Positions 12,876 to 22,485 of a DNA stretch of 64,000 nt are shown here, in pieces (within the stretch, counting starts at the first letter, position 1; each line of letters begins with the position of its first letter). This stretch comes from Tannerella serpentiformis. Its GTDB lineage: Bacteria; Bacteroidota; Bacteroidia; Bacteroidales; Tannerellaceae. The stretch covers positions 1,984,001 to 2,048,000 of the forward strand of contig NZ_CP028365.1 of NCBI RefSeq assembly GCF_003033925.1. The letters run 5' to 3'. A program made the position numbers and the translations under genes. Under the pieces are notes generated by a model. That model ran no database searches, was not told where the DNA came from, and worked only from the letters and a program-made list of their open reading frames with translations.

Positions 12876-15800
12876 ATGAAAACAATAGAGACAACCAAAG
12901 ATCAAAGAGAACAGACAGCGGGAACTTCCCTGCCTTTATCGTTTGAGACTCGGCGAACGGCTCGCCAGAGTCATACACACCGTTTTAACTCCGGCAAGTT
13001 GCTTACCGAAACTCTTCATTCTCAACGCCCACTTCTGTTTACCCTTCTACTCCTATTATTCATCAGCTATCTGTGTGCATCGGCCACGCCAGCTCCAGCC
13101 CATCCCGGCGACATAGTGATCAACGAGGTTATGGCCTCGCCGAAGGGAGCCAAAGGATTACCGGAGACGGATTACGTAGAACTGTACAACACAACGGATC
13201 ACACGATCTCACTCAAGGGCTGGAGTTTTATCTATGACGGGACTGTGATCCGCTTGCCTGACGTACCTCTTGCCGCGAATCGTTACGCCGTGCTTTATCG
13301 CAAGGGGAAAAGTCTGCCATTGAACAAGAAGGTATTGGGATTGGGGTTTAGCAACTTTCCGCTCAATATGTCTGACGAGGGAAAACAGCTGGCCTTGAAA
13401 GATCCATCGGGTACGGTGATTCATAGCTACACTTACCCGAAAGCCGAGGCTGGCCGATCCATCGAGCGCAGTGAAGGCGACAAGTGGCATCTCTCGACCG
13501 ATCCGCGTGGCGGTACACCGGGCGAAGAGAACTCTGTGGCGCCATCTGTTCCCACGCCTAAGCCAGACGATCCGGCTACGTCGCCAGATACACCGTCAGC
13601 ACCACCCTCGTCGCCCTCCGATACGGTTAAGTCCGGCGACATAGTGATCAACGAGGTTATGGCCTCGCCGAAGGGAGCCAAAGGATTACCAGAGACGGAT
13701 TACGTGGAGTTGTACAACACAACGGATCATACGATCTCACTCAAGGGCTGGAGTTTTATCTATGACGGGACCGTGATCCGCTTGCCTGACGTGCCTCTTG
13801 CCGCGAATCGTTACGCCGTGCTTTATCGCAAGGGGAAAAGTCTGCCATTGAACAAGAAGGTGTTGGGATTGGGGTTTAGCAACTTTCCGCTCAATATGTC
13901 TGACGAGGGAAAACAGCTGACTCTAAAAGATTCATCGGGTACGGTAATTCATAGCTACACCTACCCGAAAGCCAAGGCTGGCCGATCCATCGAGCGCGGT
14001 GAAGGCGATAAGTGGCATCTCTCGTCCGATCCGCGTGGCGGTACACCGGGCGAAGAGAACTCTGTGGCGCCATCTGTTCCCACGCCTAAGCCAGACGATC
14101 CGGCTACGTCGCCAGATACACCGTCAGCACCACCCTCGTCGCCCTCCGATACGGTTAAGTCCGGCGACATAGTGATCAACGAGGTTATGGCCTCGCCGAA
14201 GGGAGCCAAAGGATTACCAGAGACGGATTACGTGGAGTTGTACAACACAACGGATCATACGATCTCACTCAAGGGCTGGAGTTTTATCTATGACGGGACC
14301 GTGATCCGCTTGCCTGACGTGCCTCTTGCCGCGAATCGTTACGCCGTGCTTTATCGCAAGGGGAAAAGTCTGCCATTGAACAAGAAGGTGTTGGGATTGG
14401 GGTTTAGCAACTTTCCGCTCAATATGTCTGACGAGGGAAAACAGCTGACCTTGAAAGATTCATCGGGTACAGTGATCCATAGCTACACCTACCCGAAAGC
14501 CAAGGCTGGCCGATCCATCGAGCGCAGTGAAGGCGACAAGTGGCATCTCTCGTCCGATCCGCGTGGCGGTACACCGGGCGAGGAAAACTCGGAGGGTGCG
14601 CCGGACAAGCCAGACAAACCCGAGAGGGAAAAATCTTCCCCCGGTGATGTGCTGATTAATGAAGTGATGGCTGATCCACACGGATTGACAAAGCTCCCTG
14701 CTACGGAGTACGTGGAGCTGCATAACACGACCGATCATGAGATAAACCTTGAAGGCTGGGCCTTTGTGTATGACAAAACATCCATCCCGCTCCCCGACGC
14801 TGAACTCCCGGCTGGCGGTTATGCTGTGTTATATAAAGCAGGTCGTGAGATTAGTGTAGCAGACGGCGCTGCGGAAGTCGCGGTGAAGCGTTTCCCTGCC
14901 AATATGATCAACGCGGGTAAGCCGTTGGCCTTGAAAGATCCATCTGGGACGGTGATCCATAGCTACACTTATCCAAAAGCCAAGGCAGGCCGATCTATCG
15001 AGCGTGGTGAAGGCGATACGTGGCATCTCTCGACCGATCCGCGTGGCGGTACACCGGGCGAAGAGAACTCGGAGGATACGCTTGACAAGCCAGACAAACC
15101 GGAGAAGGAAAAGTCTTCCCCCGGTGATGTGCTGATCAATGAAGTGATGGCTGACTCGCGCGGACTGACGAAGCTCCCTGCTACGGAGTACGTGGAGCTG
15201 CATAACACGACCGATCACGAGATAAACCTCGAAGGCTGGACCTTCGTGTATGACAAGACATCTATTCCGCTTCCCGACGCCGAACTCCCTGCTGGCGGTT
15301 ATGCCGTATTGTATAAAGCGGGGCGTGAGATTAGTGTGGCTGACGGTGCTGCGGAGGTAGCAGTGAAGCGTTTCCCGGCTAACATGATTAACGCGGGTAA
15401 GCCGTTGGCCTTGAAAGATCCATCGGGCACGGTGATCCATAGCTACGCTTATCCGAAAGCTAAGGCAGGCCGATCCATCGAGCGCGGTGAAGGCGATACG
15501 TGGCATCTCTCATCCGATCCGCGTGGCGGCACACCCGGTGAAGAGAACTCGGAAGGTGTGCCTGATAAGCCAGACAAACCGGAGAAGGAAAAGTCTTCCC
15601 CCGGTGATGTCCTGATTAATGAAGTGATGGCTGACCCGCACGGATTGACAAAGCTCCCTGCCACGGAGTACGTGGAGCTGCATAACACGACCGATCACGA
15701 GATAAACCTTGAAGGCTGGACGTTTGTGTATGACAAGACGTCTATTCCGCTCCCCGATGTCGAACTTTCGGCTGGGGGTTATGCCGTGTTGTATAAAGCG

Positions 15801-17876
15801 GGGCGTGAGATCAGTGTGGCTGACGGTGCTGCGGAGGTCGCGGTGAAGCGTTTCCCTGCCAATATGGTCAACGCAGGTAAGCTGTTGACCTTGAAAGATC
15901 CATCGGGCACGGTGATCCATAGCTACACCTACCCGAAAGCCAAGGCTGGCCGATCCATCGAGCGCGGAGAAGGCGACAAGTGGCATCTCTCGTCCGATCC
16001 GCGTGGCGGCACACCGGGCGAGGAAAACTCGGAGGGTGCGCCTGACAAACCGGATGAACCAGAGAAGGAAAAATCTTCCCCCGGCGATGTGCTGATCAAT
16101 GAAGTGATGGCTGACCCACGCGGACTGACGAAACTCCCTGCTACGGAGTACGTGGAGCTGCATAACACGACCGATCACGAGATTAACCTCGAAGGCTGGG
16201 CCTTTGTGTATGACAAGACGTCTATTCCACTCCCCGACACTGAACTCCCGGCTGGCGGTTATGCCGTGTTGTATAAAGCAGGGCGTGAGATTAGTGTAGC
16301 TGACGGTGCAGCGGAAGTCGCGGTGAAGCGTTTCCCGGCTAACATGATTAACGCGGGTAAGCCATTGGCATTGAAAGATCCATCAGGCACGGTGATCCAT
16401 AGCTACACCTATCCGAAAGCCAAGGCAGGCCGATCCATCGAGCGCGGTGAAGGCGACAAGTGGCATCTCTCGTTCGATCCGCGCGGCGGTACACCGGGCG
16501 AGGAAAACTCAGAGGGTGCGCCGGACAAGCCAGACAAACCCGAGAAGGAAAAGTCTTCCCCCGGCGATGTGCTGATCAATGAAGTGATGGCTGACCCACG
16601 TGGACTGACGAAGCTCCCAGCTACGGAGTACGTGGAGCTGCATAACACGACCGATCACGAGATAAACCTCGAAGGCTGGGCCTTTGTGTATGACAAGACA
16701 TCTATCCCGCTCCCCGACGCTGAACTCCCTGCTGGTGGTTATGCTGTGTTGTATAAAGCGGGGCGTGAGATCAGTGTGGCTGACGGTGCTGCGGAGGTAG
16801 CGGTGAGGCGTTTCCCGGCCAATATGATCAACACGGGCAAGCCGTTGGCCTTGAAAGATCCATCGGGTACGGTGATCCATAGCTACACTTACCCGAAAGC
16901 CAAGGCTGGCCGATCCATCGAGCGCGGTGAAGGCGACAAGTGGCATCTCTCGTCCGATCCGCGTGGCGGTACACCGGGCGAGGAGAACTCGGAGGGTGCA
17001 CCTGACAAACCCGACGAACCGGATGAACCCAATAAGCCGAATGAACCAGACGCTACGGGGCAAGTGGAGCCGAGGGAGATCATCCTCAACGAAATACTCT
17101 TCGACCCGCAGCCGCGCGGCAGCGAGTATATCGAGCTATACAACCGATCCGACCGGACGCTGTCAACCCATGGACTGGCCATCGCACTCCGCAAAAGTGA
17201 TGGACACCTTGGCACGCGTCACTCACTCACCTCGCTTGCCACGACCCTCGCACCGGGTGACTACCTCGTTCTAACGTCCGATCCCAACGGAGTGACCAGC
17301 CTCATCCGTACGCCTGCCCTCGACGCCATCCGCCGATTCAAGCTGCCTGCGCTGAATAATCAGGGGGCTACGATCGTCCTGCTCCGGACGGCCGACAGCA
17401 CCGTGGTCGATGAGGTGACCTATTCCGCGAAGTGGCATAGTAGCGCAGTTAAAATCCGGAGGGGTGTGGCGCTGGAGCGTATCAGCCCCGATGGCAGCTC
17501 GCAAGAGGCCGCTAACTGGACATCGGCCAGCTCTGAAACGGGTTATGGTACGCCGGGCTATAAGAACTCACAGTCCGGAACGTCGTCACAAATCGAGGAG
17601 GGTGCGACGATCAGTGAGCCGGAATACAATGCCTCCACACGTGACTACCTGATTCGCTACCGGATGGACAAGCCCGACTATCGATGTCAGATGGCAGTCT
17701 ATTCGAGCAATGGCCAAAAGATGGCTGTAATCGCCAACAACCAGCTGCTGACCTCCGAAGGCGAGATCCGCTGGGATGGTGCAGGCCTCTCTCCTGGCGT
17801 CTATGTCTTCTATGTCGAGCTCTATCATCCCGACGGCAGCAGCCAGCATATCAGGAAGCCCCTTCTGGTACATTAA
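12876..17876 (+). CDS. Large secreted protein with nine lamin-tail domains
   Basis: About 1666 residues from the ATG at 12876 (a TTG 36 bp upstream is in frame but less likely). A long N-terminal region ends in a hydrophobic segment (LLFTLLLLLFISYLCASA) acting as export signal. Then come eight lamin-tail domains (each GDIVINEVMA or GDVLINEVMA ... YVELYNTTDH ... PRGGTPGEENS), joined by Pro/Asp/Lys-rich linkers. A ninth, divergent LTD (REIILNEILFDP) is followed by a FlgD-Ig-like end (RWDGAGLSPGVYVFYVELY). LTDs in bacterial surface proteins are linked to nucleic-acid or ligand binding and to nucleases, but no nuclease domain is present. Stands alone, with a repeat array and a terminator behind it. 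Confidence 0.85.
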   Translation: MKTIETTKDQREQTAGTSLPLSFETRRTARQSHTHRFNSGKLLTETLHSQRPLLFTLLLLLFISYLCASATPAPAHPGDIVINEVMASPKGAKGLPETDYVELYNTTDHTISLKGWSFIYDGTVIRLPDVPLAANRYAVLYRKGKSLPLNKKVLGLGFSNFPLNMSDEGKQLALKDPSGTVIHSYTYPKAEAGRSIERSEGDKWHLSTDPRGGTPGEENSVAPSVPTPKPDDPATSPDTPSAPPSSPSDTVKSGDIVINEVMASPKGAKGLPETDYVELYNTTDHTISLKGWSFIYDGTVIRLPDVPLAANRYAVLYRKGKSLPLNKKVLGLGFSNFPLNMSDEGKQLTLKDSSGTVIHSYTYPKAKAGRSIERGEGDKWHLSSDPRGGTPGEENSVAPSVPTPKPDDPATSPDTPSAPPSSPSDTVKSGDIVINEVMASPKGAKGLPETDYVELYNTTDHTISLKGWSFIYDGTVIRLPDVPLAANRYAVLYRKGKSLPLNKKVLGLGFSNFPLNMSDEGKQLTLKDSSGTVIHSYTYPKAKAGRSIERSEGDKWHLSSDPRGGTPGEENSEGAPDKPDKPEREKSSPGDVLINEVMADPHGLTKLPATEYVELHNTTDHEINLEGWAFVYDKTSIPLPDAELPAGGYAVLYKAGREISVADGAAEVAVKRFPANMINAGKPLALKDPSGTVIHSYTYPKAKAGRSIERGEGDTWHLSTDPRGGTPGEENSEDTLDKPDKPEKEKSSPGDVLINEVMADSRGLTKLPATEYVELHNTTDHEINLEGWTFVYDKTSIPLPDAELPAGGYAVLYKAGREISVADGAAEVAVKRFPANMINAGKPLALKDPSGTVIHSYAYPKAKAGRSIERGEGDTWHLSSDPRGGTPGEENSEGVPDKPDKPEKEKSSPGDVLINEVMADPHGLTKLPATEYVELHNTTDHEINLEGWTFVYDKTSIPLPDVELSAGGYAVLYKAGREISVADGAAEVAVKRFPANMVNAGKLLTLKDPSGTVIHSYTYPKAKAGRSIERGEGDKWHLSSDPRGGTPGEENSEGAPDKPDEPEKEKSSPGDVLINEVMADPRGLTKLPATEYVELHNTTDHEINLEGWAFVYDKTSIPLPDTELPAGGYAVLYKAGREISVADGAAEVAVKRFPANMINAGKPLALKDPSGTVIHSYTYPKAKAGRSIERGEGDKWHLSFDPRGGTPGEENSEGAPDKPDKPEKEKSSPGDVLINEVMADPRGLTKLPATEYVELHNTTDHEINLEGWAFVYDKTSIPLPDAELPAGGYAVLYKAGREISVADGAAEVAVRRFPANMINTGKPLALKDPSGTVIHSYTYPKAKAGRSIERGEGDKWHLSSDPRGGTPGEENSEGAPDKPDEPDEPNKPNEPDATGQVEPREIILNEILFDPQPRGSEYIELYNRSDRTLSTHGLAIALRKSDGHLGTRHSLTSLATTLAPGDYLVLTSDPNGVTSLIRTPALDAIRRFKLPALNNQGATIVLLRTADSTVVDEVTYSAKWHSSAVKIRRGVALERISPDGSSQEAANWTSASSETGYGTPGYKNSQSGTSSQIEEGATISEPEYNASTRDYLIRYRMDKPDYRCQMAVYSSNGQKMAVIANNQLLTSEGEIRWDGAGLSPGVYVFYVELYHPDGSSQHIRKPLLVH
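13107..14642 (+). repeat. Three 528-bp tandem repeats (type A lamin-tail domains)
   Basis: Copies begin at 13107, 13635 and 14163, each exactly 528 bp from the last and nearly identical, even at synonymous sites. Each encodes one LTD plus a linker; the first two linkers are Pro/Ser-rich and identical. Confidence 0.95.
14643..17042 (+). repeat. Five 480-bp tandem repeats (type B lamin-tail domains)
   Basis: Copies begin at 14643, 15123, 15603, 16083 and 16563, exactly 480 bp apart. Type B differs from type A in the middle of the domain (REISVADGAAEVAVKRFPAN instead of KSLPLNKKVLGLGFSNFPLN) and has a shorter charged linker. Confidence 0.95.
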
Positions 17877-17902
17877 CCCCCATCGGTCATAAGGGAAGAA
17901 GT

Positions 17903-18266
17903 AACCCTGAGGGTTTCGCCCTTGGACGGTCGTCGGAGCCCTGAACCCTGAGGGTTTTATCCTCGGACGGTCGTCGGAGCCCTGAACCCTGAGGGTTTTG
18001 CCCTCGGACGGTCGTCGGAGCTCTGAACCCTGAGGGTTTTGCCCTCGGACGGTCGTCGGAGCTCTGAACCCTGAGGGTTTTGCCCTCGGACGGTCGTCGG
18101 AGCTCTGAACCCTGAGGGTTTTGCCCTCGGACGGTCGTCGGAGCTCTGAACCCTGAGGGTTTGGCCTTCGGACGGTCGTCGGAGCTCTGAACCCTGAGGG
18201 TTTCGCCCTTGGACGGTCGTCGGAGCCCTGAACCCTGAGGGTTTTGCCCTCGGACGGTCGTCGGAG
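17903..18266. repeat. Intergenic array R1: 41-bp unit, nine copies
   Basis: Unit contains AACCCTGAGGGTTT (near-palindromic) and GGACGGTCGTCGGAG. Copies vary at a few sites. Starts about 25 bp after the stop of the lamin-tail gene and ends before a bidirectional terminator. The reading frames running through it are by-products of the repeat. Confidence 0.95.
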
Positions 18267-18286
18267 CATAAGCGTAGGTCCATATG

Positions 18287-18337
18287 AAAAGCGCCCGGCC
18301 TTACATCTTGCGTGTAAAGTCGGGCGCCTTCTTTTTG
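18287..18337. terminator. Bidirectional terminator between the lamin-tail gene and tRNA-Ala
   Basis: Stem 18291-18305 pairs with 18313-18327 (two mismatches), loop TCTTGCG. A T-rich run (CTTCTTTTT) follows on the plus strand and four T on the minus strand. Confidence 0.8.
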
Positions 18338-18364
18338 TGTAAGCTGTTATTGGAATAATTCGTG

Positions 18365-18438
18365 TGGAGCATAGCGGACTCGAACCGCTCACCTCGACAC
18401 TGCCAGTGTCGCGCTCTAGCCAGATGAGCTAATGCCCC
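18365..18438 (-). tRNA. tRNA-Ala (anticodon GGC)
   Basis: 74-nt cloverleaf on the minus strand: acceptor GGGGCAT pairs with ATGCTCC plus discriminator A; anticodon loop CTGGCAG gives GGC; T arm GGTTCGAGTC. The G3-U70 wobble pair, the alanine identity element, is present. CCA is not encoded. Confidence 0.93.
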
Positions 18439-18454
18439 TTCGGTTAAGACGGCG

Positions 18455-18462
18455 CAAATATA
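18455..18462 (-). promoter_or_regulatory. -7 promoter box (TATATTTG) of tRNA-Ala
   Basis: TAnnTTTG match 17 bp upstream of the mature tRNA 5' end. Confidence 0.6.
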
Positions 18463-18482
18463 GATCTTTCCTTCAGACGCCC

Positions 18483-18490
18483 TAATTTTG
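18483..18490 (+). promoter_or_regulatory. -7 promoter box (TAATTTTG) of the DUF4286-ruvC pair
   Basis: TAnnTTTG match 24 bp upstream of the ATG at 18514. Confidence 0.6.
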
Positions 18491-18513
18491 ATCCAAAATT
18501 CATTCGAATAGAT

Positions 18514-18828
18514 ATGCTTGTTTTCTACACCACGTTCCATTTCTCAAACCAGACCTATGAGGATGGACTAAACTATTTGCGAACGACCCTTTTGCCTGCC
18601 ATCGGGCAGCACCCAGAGTTCCATACGCTGCGTTTGCAGCGCATTCTGCACGAAGTCGAGGACAGCAACGGCCGATCCGTATCCATGCAGTTTTGTGTCC
18701 CAGACGAAGCCGCGTTGCATCGTTGGTTAGAGGCTTCCGGCGACGAACTGCTGCAGGCCGTCGCAAAGCGATATGGCACAGAGGTAGCCTATTTCTCCAC
18801 CCTTTTGGAGGAGTTGGCGCTGCAATGA
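18514..18828 (+). CDS. DUF4286 family protein
   Basis: 104 residues, starting [19 protein letters not shown] small cytosolic protein of unknown function; the family is typically found directly before ruvC in Bacteroidetes, as here. Its TGA overlaps the ruvC ATG (ATGA at 18825-18828), so the two are translationally coupled. No catalytic motif is evident. Confidence 0.85.
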   Translation: MLVFYTTFHFSNQTYEDGLNYLRTTLLPAIGQHPEFHTLRLQRILHEVEDSNGRSVSMQFCVPDEAALHRWLEASGDELLQAVAKRYGTEVAYFSTLLEELALQ

Positions 18829-19403
18829 AACTTCCGGAACAGACCGCGGAGCGCGTCATCATTGGCATCGACCCGGGCACAGTCGTGATGGGCTACGGCG
18901 TGCTCATCGTCCGAGGCCGCACGACGGCCTTAGTGACGATGGGGGTGCTGAAGCTCGACCGCTACGAGAATCATTATCTCCGCCTGCACCGCATCTATCA
19001 GAAGGTGCTTGCCCTGATGGACGAGTATCACCCCGACGAGATGGCGATCGAGGCGCCCTTCTTTGGGAAGAACGTGCAGAGTATGCTCAAGCTCGGACGT
19101 GCGCAGGGTGCGGCCATCGCGGCGGCCTTGAATCGCGAGATCCCCATCTTTGAATATGCCCCGCTGAAGATCAAAATGGCTATCACCGGCAATGGTCAGG
19201 CGTCCAAGGAGCAAGTGGCAGGCATGCTGCAGCGCATCCTACACATCCCCGAGGCCGACATGCTCCCCCAGCTGGACGCTACGGATGGCCTCGCCGCCGC
19301 CTATTGCCACTATATGCAAACCACCCGGCCCATGCCTGAAAAAGCATACGCCGGGTGGAAAGATTTCATCGCCAAGAATCCGGGTAAAGTCCGCGGATTA
19401 TAG
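18825..19403 (+). CDS. ruvC: RuvC Holliday-junction resolvase
   Basis: 192 residues. Endonuclease that cuts Holliday junctions made by RecA and moved by RuvAB. All four metal-binding acidic residues are present: D16 (IIGIDPGT), E76 (AIEAPFF), D151 and D154 ([15 protein letters not shown]). The start at the ATGA overlap gives the normal RuvC N-terminus; longer upstream frames would read into the preceding gene. Converges on gdhA with only 17 bp between stops. Confidence 0.95.
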   Translation: MKLPEQTAERVIIGIDPGTVVMGYGVLIVRGRTTALVTMGVLKLDRYENHYLRLHRIYQKVLALMDEYHPDEMAIEAPFFGKNVQSMLKLGRAQGAAIAAALNREIPIFEYAPLKIKMAITGNGQASKEQVAGMLQRILHIPEADMLPQLDATDGLAAAYCHYMQTTRPMPEKAYAGWKDFIAKNPGKVRGL

Positions 19404-19420
19404 GCGGGAGACTGACAGGC

Positions 19421-20755
19421 TTAGACAATACCTTGCGCCATCATTGCGCGGGCTACCTTCATGAAGCCGGCGATGTTGGCACCCTTTACATAGTTGATGT
19501 ATTTGCCTTCGCGTCCGTGAACAACGCACTGTTCGTGGATGCTGCTCATGATCTGGTGCAGACGTTCGTCTACTTCAGCAGCCGTCCAAGAGAGGTGCAT
19601 AGCGTTCTGTGTCATTTCGAGGCCAGAGGTAGCTACGCCACCGGCATTGACAGCCTTACCCGGCGCAAACAGCTGCTGGTTCTCCAGGAACAGGTCGACA
19701 GCCTCAGCGGTGCATCCCATGTTAGAGATCTCGGCTACGCAGAGCGTCTTGTTGTTGATCAAGGCGCGAGCGTCGTCAGCGTTGAGCTCGTTCTGGGTGG
19801 CACAAGGCAGCGCGATGTCTACCTTCTGCTCCCACGGACGTTTGCCTGCGGTGAAGGTAGCTTCCTTGAACTTGTCAGCGTACGGAGCCACGATGTCGTT
19901 ACCCGATGCGCGGAGCTCCAGCATATAGTTGATCTTCTCACCCGAAACGCCAGCCGGATCGTAGATATATCCGTCAGGACCGGAGATGGTAACCACCTTC
20001 GCGCCCAGCTCAGTAGCCTTCGTTACGGCACCCCAAGCCACGTTACCAAAGCCTGAAACGGCTACGGTCTTGCCCTTGATGTCGTGTCCGTGCTCGCGGA
20101 GCATCTGGTTGACGAAATAGAGACCGCCGAAGCCCGTAGCTTCCGGACGGAGGATCGATCCGCCGAACTCCATGCCCTTGCCGGTGAGTGTGCCGGTGTG
20201 TTCGCGGGCGAGCTTCTTATACATGCCGTAGAGATAGCCTACTTCACGTGCGCCAACGCCGATGTCACCAGCGGGGACGTCGGTGTCGGGGCCAATATTA
20301 CGCCAGAGCTCGAGCATGAACGACTGACAGAATCGCATGACTTCAGCGTCGCTACGTCCGCGGAATACGAAGTCTGCACCGCCCTTGCCGCCGCCCATGG
20401 GGAGGGTGGTAAGAGCGTTTTTGAAGGTCTGCTCGAAGCCGAGGAATTTGAGGATGGAGAGATTCACGGATGGATGGAAGCGGAGGCCACCTTTGTACGG
20501 GCCGATCGCGTTGTTGAATTGGACGCGGTAACCCAAGTTTACGTGCACTTCGCCTTGGTCGTCGACCCAGGGCACACGGAAAGTGAAGATGCGATCGGGC
20601 TCGACAAGACGCTCGATGATTTTCGCTTTCTCAAACTCTGGATGCTCGTTGTAGACGCCCTCAATAGAGGTGAGTACTTCTTTCACGGCCTGCAGGTATT
20701 CCTTTTCACCAGGATGCTTGGCCTCTAATGATGACAGAATTTCTTCGGTTTTCAT
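19421..20755 (-). CDS. gdhA: NADP-type glutamate dehydrogenase
   Basis: 444 residues, the length of the hexameric bacterial enzyme, which interconverts 2-oxoglutarate plus ammonia and glutamate. Contains GGLRFHPSVN, the catalytic-lysine region PMGGGKGG, and a Rossmann motif (AVSGFGNVAWGA). The ATG at 20755 (MKTEEILSSLEAKHPG) fits the family and lies about 25 bp from a -7 box. A nine-codon longer reading is less likely. Single-gene unit. Confidence 0.96.
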   Translation of the reverse strand: MKTEEILSSLEAKHPGEKEYLQAVKEVLTSIEGVYNEHPEFEKAKIIERLVEPDRIFTFRVPWVDDQGEVHVNLGYRVQFNNAIGPYKGGLRFHPSVNLSILKFLGFEQTFKNALTTLPMGGGKGGADFVFRGRSDAEVMRFCQSFMLELWRNIGPDTDVPAGDIGVGAREVGYLYGMYKKLAREHTGTLTGKGMEFGGSILRPEATGFGGLYFVNQMLREHGHDIKGKTVAVSGFGNVAWGAVTKATELGAKVVTISGPDGYIYDPAGVSGEKINYMLELRASGNDIVAPYADKFKEATFTAGKRPWEQKVDIALPCATQNELNADDARALINNKTLCVAEISNMGCTAEAVDLFLENQQLFAPGKAVNAGGVATSGLEMTQNAMHLSWTAAEVDERLHQIMSSIHEQCVVHGREGKYINYVKGANIAGFMKVARAMMAQGIV

Positions 20756-20779
20756 GTTTATATGTTTTTTAAACGTGCA

Positions 20780-20787
20780 CAAATGTA
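20780..20787 (-). promoter_or_regulatory. -7 promoter box (TACATTTG) of gdhA
   Basis: Exact TAnnTTTG match about 25 bp upstream of the gdhA ATG. Confidence 0.65.
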
Positions 20788-21068
20788 AGCCCTTTCCAAC
20801 AACGCCAAAATCTTTCTCGAGAAATGTGTCGAAAGCGCTGTCGTTGTGTTTTTGGGGGTGAGTTAGAGTGTTGAGATGGAGGTCTTTGTGTTTGTCATGT
20901 TTTTTCGGGATGCGTAGCCAGATTCGTGGGTGAATGCCTGAATCAGGGCCGTGATATGGCCTTTCAAGGCCTATGTCGGGGGTAGAGAAGGGGAGCGATG
21001 ACTAAAGACGTACCATCCATGAGGCGCGTTCGTGTGATGAAATCGCTCGAGGAGGCTTCGAGTAGGCC
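20788..21068. other. Intergenic, nothing recognised
   Basis: No gene, array or clear hairpin seen between the gdhA promoter and the stop of the small membrane protein. Confidence 0.5.
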
Positions 21069-21422
21069 TTAGCGGGTGAGGAGGGCGACGCCGGACATGA
21101 TCAGGAGGACGCCCAACCAACGGACGGGGGGGACGGGCTCGTGAAGGATGAGGATGGAGGCGAGGAGGCCGAAGATGTAGCTGATGCTGAGCAGCGGGTA
21201 GGCCAGGGAGAGATTGTGGTGGCGAAGGATGTAGAACCAGAGCAGGGAGGCGGAGCCCATGGCAATCCCCGAGGCAGAGAATTGCCAGTTGAAAAGGGCG
21301 CTGCGGAAGAAGGCCCACGTCCAGGAGAAGGGGAGCATCTTGGTGAGGGCAAACTTGAGGAAGATCTGGCCGGAGACAAGGAGGATGGACTGGAGGGTGG
21401 AAAGGATGAGTAGTCTTAGCAT
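21069..21422 (-). CDS. Small EamA/SMR-type four-helix membrane protein
   Basis: 117 residues with four hydrophobic segments (from LLILSTLQSILLVSGQIFLK to WLGVLLIMSGVALLT), and the motif SLAYPLLSISYIFGLLASILILHEPV typical of half-size EamA/SMR transporters such as ArnE-like lipid flippase subunits. It works presumably as a dimer. It overlaps the end of the ketosynthase-like gene by 7 bp, so it may export or flip a product of that pathway (inference). Confidence 0.75.
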   Translation of the reverse strand: MLRLLILSTLQSILLVSGQIFLKFALTKMLPFSWTWAFFRSALFNWQFSASGIAMGSASLLWFYILRHHNLSLAYPLLSISYIFGLLASILILHEPVPPVRWLGVLLIMSGVALLTR

Positions 21423-22450
21423 GCGGAAAGGAGGGTGAGGGTGTGGGTTTTGTTCATCGAGTGATTGTGGATGAGGATGCGGCGGGCGGGGAGAGACGCG
21501 GCGGCGGAGTCGAGGCGGAGGTGCGACGGGATGTGACCGCGACGGAGGCAGTTGGCCGCGACGTAGTGCGCGAGGGCGGAAGCGGAGAAGGATTCGCCGA
21601 AGAGGTGCTTGTAGCGGATGAGTGGCGTCGCGGGGTAGAGTTCGGCGGCAGTGTCGAGGTAGACCGTGTCGTTATCGGGGTTGGTGTTGAGGCCGATGAG
21701 AACGGCGTCGATGTCACCTAACGAGCAGCTGTTGGCGGTGAGGAGATCGTGGAGGGCGTGGCGGAGGGTGTCGGGCGTGGGGCGATAGAGGAGGCGGAGG
21801 TCATCGAGGCGGCAGAGGGTGTTGGCGTGCTGTTGGCCGTCGAGGAGGAAGCTGACGGCGGCTTCGCCGGCGAAACCGTCGGGGGTGAATTGCCAGCGGC
21901 CGGTACGGCGAAAGAACTGGAGATAGTCGTCGGTGAGTTCGTCGAAGCCGCCCACGAGCGCGTTGCGGATGCTACCCGAACGGAGCCGCAGGAGGGTGTC
22001 GAGGAGGGCGTTCTCGAAGGAGGTGCCGCGGTGGACGTAGGTCGTGTTGTAGGCGTGGCACTTGAGGTCGATGGCGATGGTGGAGCTGATGATGTTGTGC
22101 GTGGACTGCATGAAGGCCGTGGGCTGAAGGCATTGCTCGCCCTCCTGGCGAATGGCGTGGAGGAAACGCTCGGTGTTTTGGATGCAGCCAAGGCCTGTGC
22201 CGCTGATGATAGCGTCGGGTAGCTCGAGGTCGGCCTCGCGAAGGGTAAGGCGAGAGAGGACGACGGCACGGCGCAGCAGGGTGCAGAGGCGGCGGGCGAC
22301 GAGTGGCGGGATGTGCTCCGAGAAGTTGGGGTCAAGGCTGCGGACGGCCGCGACGTCGCGGTGCAAGATGGGGCTGTCAAACCAGTCGTCAGTGAGGGGC
22401 GTCTGGGCGGAGATCTGTCGGGCGGAGCGTATATATATAGGTATAGGCAT
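21416..22450 (-). CDS. Ketosynthase-like protein without active-site cysteine (chain-length-factor type)
   Basis: 344 residues with a beta-ketoacyl-synthase fold: ISGTGLGCIQNTERFL, AFMQSTHNIISSTIA and VGGFDELTDDYL. Where active synthases have TACSS, this has YVHRGTSFE, so the nucleophilic Cys is missing. This matches chain-length-factor or partner subunits of type II polyketide and aryl-polyene synthases. It is 35 bp downstream of an active ketosynthase gene and overlaps the EamA-like gene, so the three form an operon. Confidence 0.75.
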   Translation of the reverse strand: MPIPIYIRSARQISAQTPLTDDWFDSPILHRDVAAVRSLDPNFSEHIPPLVARRLCTLLRRAVVLSRLTLREADLELPDAIISGTGLGCIQNTERFLHAIRQEGEQCLQPTAFMQSTHNIISSTIAIDLKCHAYNTTYVHRGTSFENALLDTLLRLRSGSIRNALVGGFDELTDDYLQFFRRTGRWQFTPDGFAGEAAVSFLLDGQQHANTLCRLDDLRLLYRPTPDTLRHALHDLLTANSCSLGDIDAVLIGLNTNPDNDTVYLDTAAELYPATPLIRYKHLFGESFSASALAHYVAANCLRRGHIPSHLRLDSAAASLPARRILIHNHSMNKTHTLTLLSAC

Positions 22451-22485
22451 ATAGAGGGTAGAGGGTAGAGAGTAGAGGGTAGTTA
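22451..22485 (-). repeat. Intercistronic CTACCCTC-type short repeats
   Basis: Spacer made almost entirely of TACCCTC/CTACTCTC heptamers plus a TATATATA stretch. The same heptamer fills spacers at 36827-36864 and 63820-63870. Confidence 0.75.

Noticed and set aside
17586-18392. 268-codon minus-strand frame over array R1
   Set aside because: Generated by the 41-bp repeat and the antisense of the lamin-tail gene; it also overlaps the tRNA.
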